Shown piece by piece: positions 16,480 through 19,767 of a stretch of 19,767 nt of DNA. Origin of the DNA: Desulfobacterales bacterium (lineage in GTDB: Bacteria > Desulfobacterota > Desulfobulbia > Desulfobulbales > BM004); the NCBI GenBank assembly GCA_012974315.1, contig JAAXQI010000001.1:1-19767 (forward strand), read 5' to 3'. The notes under the pieces are model-generated. The model was not told where the DNA came from. It was given only the letters and a program-made list of their open reading frames with translations, and ran no database searches. A program made the translations under genes and the position numbers. The first letter of the stretch is position 1, and each line of letters opens with the position of its first letter.

Positions 16480-17118
16480 ATGTCAAAAAATATGGCTCAA
16501 TTAAAACTTGTTGTATTTGACTGTGACGGCGTCATGTTTGACTCGAAAGACTCGAACAGGAAATATTACAACCGTCTGCTGGAAAAGTTCGGCCACCCGC
16601 TTATGAATGAGCAGGAGGAAGATTATGTCCACTCCCATAATGTTATAGATTCTGTAAATCATATTTTTGGGGATTACCCCCGGGAAATTGAAGAGGTTAA
16701 TCAATACAGGATATCGGTCGATTATACGCCGTATTTAGAATATATGGCCATCGAATCGGACCTGAAGGAGTTCCTAAGCTTATTGAAGCCGAAATTTTAT
16801 ACTGCCATCAGCACCAATAGAAGTACGACCATGGGTGCTGTTATGAAAATGCATGACCTGGGTTCCTATTTTGACCTTGTGGTCACCTCCCTTGATGTGG
16901 AGAAGCCCAAGCCCCATATCGAGGCATTAGAAAAAATTCTCAGCCACTTTCAACTCTCAGCAGATGAAGCAGTTTACATAGGAGACAGCATGGTCGACCG
17001 TGAGCATACAGCCGGAGTCAACATGCGCCTTATTTCTTTTAAAAATCCAGAGTTGCCCGCAGAATATCATGTGAACTGCTTTCTTGATATTCTGCAGTTG
17101 TCCATTTTTCAGGAATAG
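16480..17118 (+). CDS. HAD-superfamily hydrolase, phosphoglycolate-phosphatase-like
   Basis: In 212 residues all four HAD motifs are visible: motif I FDCDGVMFDS (13-22, nucleophile Asp14 and acid/base Asp16), motif II STNRST (about 110), motif III Lys in EKPKPHIEA (about 141-149), and motif IV YIGDSMVDRE (about 166-175). The helical cap (about 25-90) between motifs I and II marks a subfamily I enzyme like Gph or beta-phosphoglucomutase. It likely dephosphorylates a small cytoplasmic metabolite; the substrate cannot be read from sequence. It is not KdsC, which lacks such a cap. An in-frame ATG at 16492 is an alternative start; neither has a strong ribosome site. It follows the HD gene by 14 bases in the same operon. 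Confidence 0.87.
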   Translation: MSKNMAQLKLVVFDCDGVMFDSKDSNRKYYNRLLEKFGHPLMNEQEEDYVHSHNVIDSVNHIFGDYPREIEEVNQYRISVDYTPYLEYMAIESDLKEFLSLLKPKFYTAISTNRSTTMGAVMKMHDLGSYFDLVVTSLDVEKPKPHIEALEKILSHFQLSADEAVYIGDSMVDREHTAGVNMRLISFKNPELPAEYHVNCFLDILQLSIFQE

Positions 17119-17144
17119 AAAATTTTCAGCAGCAGGAGGAAAGT

Positions 17145-17663
17145 ATGGAAAACCTGGAAATATCCCATGATATCCTTCTCGCAGGTTCTGACTTTGAATC
17201 CTGCCGTAAGCGGGCCAAGCATTTTTTTGACAGGACTATGCTCATCCGTTATGACGAGGTCCTGATATTGGAAAATGAGTCTGTAAATGGAGATGATAAG
17301 GAATTTTCAACAAGACTCCAGGAGGGACTTGCAGCCAATCATCAGGCAGTAGGGGAATTGCTGAGAAATTTAAAGGATGAGGGCTTTGATTCTCTTGAAG
17401 ATATTCAGGGGGTGGAGAAGGGATATGTCTCAAAAATATTCCACACCATTGCCCATCTTCTGGATGGTTTTATAGGGATAGACAGTCGCTTTTACAATCT
17501 TGAAGAAGATTCCCACGGTATTTCTAGAGATCTGCAGCAAAAGATACTTTCTGAACCCCAAAACTACTGGATCTTAAAAGTGAATGGCAGGATTGCATCA
17601 GCGAGTAAGGATCCGTTCCATGCTTTACGGACCTTCGAGTGGAAAGGAAAGAGCAACGATTAA
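17145..17663 (+). CDS. unrecognised 172-residue soluble protein
   Basis: I do not recognise a family. The protein is acidic, with no signal peptide or membrane helix and one cysteine (FESCRKRAKHFFDRT, near residue 20). Residues about 55-145 look mainly helical (RLQEGLAANHQAVGELLRNL, then VSKIFHTIAHLLDGFIGID), and the C-terminus (YWILKVNGRIASAS) looks like beta strands. A strong ribosome site, AGGAGG, lies five bases before the ATG, and codon use resembles its neighbours, so it is very likely expressed. It closes the secDF operon, 26 bases after the HAD gene, and its stop codon abuts the stop of the opposing cooJ-like gene with no bases between. Confidence 0.8.
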   Translation: MENLEISHDILLAGSDFESCRKRAKHFFDRTMLIRYDEVLILENESVNGDDKEFSTRLQEGLAANHQAVGELLRNLKDEGFDSLEDIQGVEKGYVSKIFHTIAHLLDGFIGIDSRFYNLEEDSHGISRDLQQKILSEPQNYWILKVNGRIASASKDPFHALRTFEWKGKSND

Positions 17664-17671
17664 TTAATCGT
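17656..17671. other. 16-bp palindrome containing both convergent stop codons
   Basis: ACGATTAATTAATCGT is a perfect palindrome. The plus-strand gene ends with TAA at 17661-17663 and the minus-strand gene with TAA at 17666-17664, so the two coding regions touch. It could serve as a weak bidirectional hairpin, but no U-tract follows on either strand, since both sides are coding sequence. Confidence 0.6.
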
Positions 17672-17915
17672 GATGGTGGTGATGATGTTCCTGGCTCGGA
17701 CCTCCAACAGATTCTAAGGCCTTTTCAAGAGATTCATCTGCCTTTTTCAGGTGCTCAACCGCCTGCTCGATCAATTCAGCTGTTATTGCATGGCCACCTT
17801 CCCTGGCCACTTCCGCCCATTTCAAATATTCTGAGCCATGGCTCTCATTGTGCTGCAACCAGTGGGTCAGGAGCACTTGTAATTTTTCAAGATCAGAATA
17901 ATGTTTTTCAGTCAT
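17664..17915 (-). CDS. CooJ-like nickel-binding protein with His tail
   Basis: This 83-residue, mostly helical protein has two histidine features. HWLQHNESH (18-26) fits H-(W/F)-x2-H-x3-H, the motif described as conserved in CooJ homologues, where it forms an intersubunit nickel site on a dimeric coiled coil. The C-terminus ends with six consecutive histidines (77-82) and an Asp, matching the variable His tail of CooJ. In Rhodospirillum rubrum CooJ works with CooC and CooT to supply nickel to carbon monoxide dehydrogenase and may store nickel. Here the gene lies four bases after the CooT-family gene, on the same strand, which supports the assignment. The predicted helices at 30-70 fit a coiled coil. 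It is shorter than R. rubrum CooJ and has fewer tail histidines. No CooC or CooS is in the window. Assignment by motif and context, not by alignment. Confidence 0.75.
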   Translation of the reverse strand: MTEKHYSDLEKLQVLLTHWLQHNESHGSEYLKWAEVAREGGHAITAELIEQAVEHLKKADESLEKALESVGGPSQEHHHHHHD

Positions 17916-17919
17916 GGTT

Positions 17920-18114
17920 CTAGACTTTGTTATTGAGAGTTATTGTGCCACCTTGAACGTCAATAATTTTTATCCATGCTGATTTTACCAGCTTCGGTTC
18001 TTCAAAGAGGGCGCTGATCAAAATTCCTTCACCGGTTACCTCCAGACGGGCAACATTATCCATTATTTTTTCCTGCTCTCCGTCATGTTCCAGTAAAACG
18101 TTCATTTGGCACAT
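17920..18114 (-). CDS. cooT: CooT-family nickel-binding protein
   Basis: This 64-residue protein begins M-C (MCQMNVLLEHDGEQEKIM), and in the CooT family Cys2 from each subunit of the homodimer binds one nickel ion. The remainder (VARLEVTGEGILISALFEEP, then IKIIDVQGGTITL) is an all-beta barrel-like fold of the right length (family about 60-70). CooT is a cytoplasmic maturation factor for the nickel site of carbon monoxide dehydrogenase in R. rubrum; many genomes carry homologues away from such genes, so the client here is open. AGGAC lies about seven bases before the ATG. It sits 45 bases after the kdsD remnant and four bases before the cooJ-like gene, with which it is surely cotranscribed; a TATAAT-like hexamer at the end of kdsD could give it its own promoter. 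Confidence 0.85.
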   Translation of the reverse strand: MCQMNVLLEHDGEQEKIMDNVARLEVTGEGILISALFEEPKLVKSAWIKIIDVQGGTITLNNKV

Positions 18115-18159
18115 TGTATTGTCCTATTGCAATAAAGATTAATAATGTTCCATGGCCGA

Positions 18160-18930
18160 TTATACCATAAAACGGAATTCTCCCTTGCCGATCAGGTTGT
18201 GAAGATGCAGGATGCCGATTAAGAGTCCCTGGTCATCAGTTATCGGTAAAATGGTAATTTCGTATTCCTGCATAATGCTCAAGGCATCGGCTGCCAGGAG
18301 TTCCTTTGATATGGTTTTGGGGGCTGGGGTCATATGGTTTGCCACAAGCTGGGTGTCAAGATCTAAATCTTTTGCCACCATACGCCTGATATCACCATCG
18401 GTGATAATCCCTGCCACCCGCTGCTGTTCATCAATTATCAGGACAGCACCAATGTTTTTAGCATTTAAGATAGATACTGCCTGACGCAAAGATGTGTCTT
18501 TCTGTGTCATGGGAATGTGTTCACCGGTGATCATTACTTCTGATACACTGACTTTCAGTCGTTCACCAAGGCTGCCGCCTGGATGGTTTTTGCGGAAATC
18601 ACTTTCTTTAAATTTTTTACGCTTAAGTAAAACAACTGCGAGGGCATCACCCATTGCCAGAGCGGCAGTGGTGCTGGCTGTTGGTGCCAGTCCCAGAGGG
18701 CATGCTTCTTTCGGTACTGCAACATTTAAAACAGCATCAGCAAGATTGGCCATGGTCGATTCAGAGCCGCCAGTCATTGCTATTATTGAAACATTCCTGT
18801 TTTTCAGACTGTTAAGCAGCAGGTTCAACTCTGCTGTTTCACCGCTGTATGAAATGGCCAGAACCACATCTCTGGGATCAACAATGCCCAGGTCTCCATG
18901 CATCGCCTCAACAGGATGCAGAAAAAAAGA
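18160..18930 (-). pseudogene. kdsD: 5'-truncated arabinose-5-phosphate isomerase (KdsD/KpsF/GutQ)
   Basis: The family converts ribulose-5-phosphate to arabinose-5-phosphate, first step to Kdo of lipopolysaccharide. What remains is the second half of the SIS domain (VVLAISYSGETAELNLLLNS, CPLGLAPTASTTAALAMGDALA, NHPGGSLGERL) and two CBS domains (VSEVMITGEHIP onward, and MTPAPKTIS onward), ending MV-TAA. An ATG at 18903 opens a 247-codon frame, but family homology continues upstream of it (FFLHPVEAMHGDLGIV), so that ATG is internal. Homology stops at about 18930; the first roughly 80-85 residues, including the GMGKSG motif, are absent and replaced by plus-strand glycosidase sequence. Full members have about 320-330 residues. 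The fragment is unlikely to be active; an intact copy may lie elsewhere if the junction is an assembly error. Confidence 0.85.
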
Positions 18931-19199
18931 GACAGAGAGTGGTTGAAGATATCGGCTATGCCTACAGTAAGGATGGTTTTAACTTTACCAAATTTAAGGG
19001 TAATCCGGTTATACGTCATGAAGATGTTCCCAACTGTGCAGCAATGGCTGAGGTCCATTTTTTAATTGAATATCCACGGATCTATTGTTACCACACCTTG
19101 CGATACAGGGAAAGTCCCGACCAGAAAAATGACGCCTGGTTTGAGGAGAGCTGGATTGAGCATCTGGGTATTCAGATTTTGGAAGATAAACAGGAATAA
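18930..19199 (+). pseudogene. C-terminal remnant of a beta-propeller glycosidase-like protein
   Basis: About 90 codons (from RQRVVEDIGYAYSKDGFNF to GIQILEDKQE and a TAA) read like the last blade of a five-bladed beta-propeller of the GH43/GH32-like superfamily: IGYAYSKDGFNFTKFKGNP is the typical strand-turn repeat, and AMAEVHFLIEYPRIYCYHTLRY the last strands. The frame stays open leftward to an ATG at 18849, but that part is antisense to well-conserved kdsD, so it is not the native start. The original 5' end, probably 250 or more codons, is missing at the junction near 18930. The following gene starts with a related propeller sequence, so the two may have been tandem paralogues. Confidence 0.6.
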
Positions 19200-19228
19200 G
19201 CAATAATGATTTCATCAGTGATCATCTC

Positions 19229-19767
19229 ATGAAGAAAGACACTGTATTAAGGCTACTTCTATTATCGGTGCTGCTCCTGGCAAGTTGCAACCGGGGCGAG
19301 CAGAAATTGATTCCGGGTAAGCCCTTATTTATTAAGTGCTTCACCCATACCCAGGGTCCGAATCCGGCGATGGTACCTGGGAATTCCGGCTCATGGGATG
19401 ACAGGGCTCTGGAAAGCGGTCAATGTTTCAAGGAGGGGGATACATATTACTGGTATTACCATGCATATAGCGAAGCTGGCCCTGATGCCGGTTATCAGAT
19501 CGGAGTGGCTGCAGCATCCAACCCAACTGGCCCATGGACCAAATATCAGCACAATCCAATTCTCGAGGTCAACGTTGACAATGATTGGGAAAACCAATAT
19601 GTGGCATGCCCTTTTGTGATAAAAGAAGACAGCACCTATTATATGTGGTACAACAGTGCTGATACATTGTGGAATGGATTCATCTGCCTGGCTACGGCCA
19701 GTCATCCCACGGGTCCCTGGATCAAATACCCTGACAATCCCATAATCACCCATCCGAAATTTTATTT
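19229..19767 (+). CDS. lipoprotein with beta-propeller (GH43/32-like) domain, 3' end outside
   Basis: The frame is open from the ATG at 19229 to the window edge (179 codons), with no stop. The N-terminus is a lipoprotein signal: Lys-Lys, a leucine-rich core, and the lipobox LLASC with Cys at residue 20. The mature part shows propeller-type repeats: SGSWDDRALESGQCFKEGDT (start of blade one), YYWYYHAYS, then two copies of an A-S-(N/H)-P-T-G-P-W-x-K-Y motif (AASNPTGPWTKY; TASHPTGPWIKY), each followed by xNPI. These are usual in glycosyl hydrolase families 43, 32 and relatives. Catalytic acids cannot be assigned from this partial protein. There is no ribosome site in front of the ATG. It would be an outer-membrane-anchored sugar-degrading or sugar-binding protein. 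Confidence 0.75.
   Translation, partial: MKKDTVLRLLLLSVLLLASCNRGEQKLIPGKPLFIKCFTHTQGPNPAMVPGNSGSWDDRALESGQCFKEGDTYYWYYHAYSEAGPDAGYQIGVAAASNPTGPWTKYQHNPILEVNVDNDWENQYVACPFVIKEDSTYYMWYNSADTLWNGFICLATASHPTGPWIKYPDNPIITHPKFY

Noticed and set aside
16480..17118. HAD hydrolase as KdsC, given a kdsD remnant nearby
   Set aside because: KdsC has no cap insertion and begins with a D-V-D-G-V-L-T-D motif; this protein has a helical cap and is in a separate operon on the other strand.
17920..18114. CooT-family gene as HypC/HupF, which also starts Met-Cys
   Set aside because: HypC is longer and has the MCLAIPG start with a conserved His later; neither is present, while the CooT pattern and length fit.
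18849..18929. ATG at 18849 as start of the propeller fragment
   Set aside because: The first 27 codons are the exact antisense of the conserved HGDLGIVDP segment of kdsD, so the frame is open by chance across the junction.
1..19767. tRNA or rRNA genes, CRISPR arrays, integrases or transposases
   Set aside because: I looked for T-loop-like sequences, regular repeats and transposase motifs on both strands and found none.

Overview
This window looks like chromosome of an anaerobic, Gram-negative bacterium, most likely a Desulfobacterota (sulfate- or sulfur-metabolising deltaproteobacterial) lineage. The pointers are the [NiFe]-hydrogenase maturation genes hypB/hypF, a PAS-sigma54-Fis regulator whose PAS domain carries a cysteine cluster, the nickel-pincer gene larB, a CooT-family nickel protein, an arabinose-5-phosphate isomerase (Kdo/LPS pathway) and lipoproteins. 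Placement is inference from gene content; no rRNA, tRNA, CRISPR array, integrase or insertion sequence was seen.

Layout. 18-2955 (minus): hypB followed, with an ATGA overlap, by a hypF split by a frameshift. 3140-4367 (minus): an exported DUF4124/retropepsin-like protein and dtd. 4668-6473 (plus): a polytopic TPR protein of the TMTC/GT-C type. 6491-11093 (minus): CDF metal exporter, prmA, rsmE, then a sigma54 activator preceded by a 392-base gene-free stretch with nested GTTAA palindromes and a candidate -24/-12 promoter. 11311-12063 (plus): larB alone. 12328-17663 (plus): a compact run of secDF (one fused gene), a YkgJ-type cysteine-cluster protein, an HD-domain protein, a HAD hydrolase and an unrecognised protein, behind a promoter with consensus -35 and -10 hexamers. 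17664-18930 (minus): a 5'-truncated kdsD/kpsF, cooT and a small CooJ-like His-tailed protein. 18930-19767 (plus): a 5'-truncated beta-propeller glycosidase-like fragment, then the start of a related lipoprotein.

Themes. Nickel handling recurs at separate loci: HypB (nickel-insertion GTPase), LarB (nickel-pincer cofactor), CooT plus a CooJ-like protein with both an H-W-x2-H-x3-H motif and a six-histidine tail, and possibly the CDF exporter with a C-terminal cysteine cluster. The cooT/cooJ-like pair, with no carbon monoxide dehydrogenase genes in view, is the most interesting system here.

Damage. Two loci look broken: hypF lacks about 13 nt inside its second zinc finger, and the kdsD/glycosidase boundary near 18930 joins two genes in opposite orientation, both missing their 5' ends, as expected for an inversion or deletion breakpoint or an assembly chimera. 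Most other genes are intact and ordinary.
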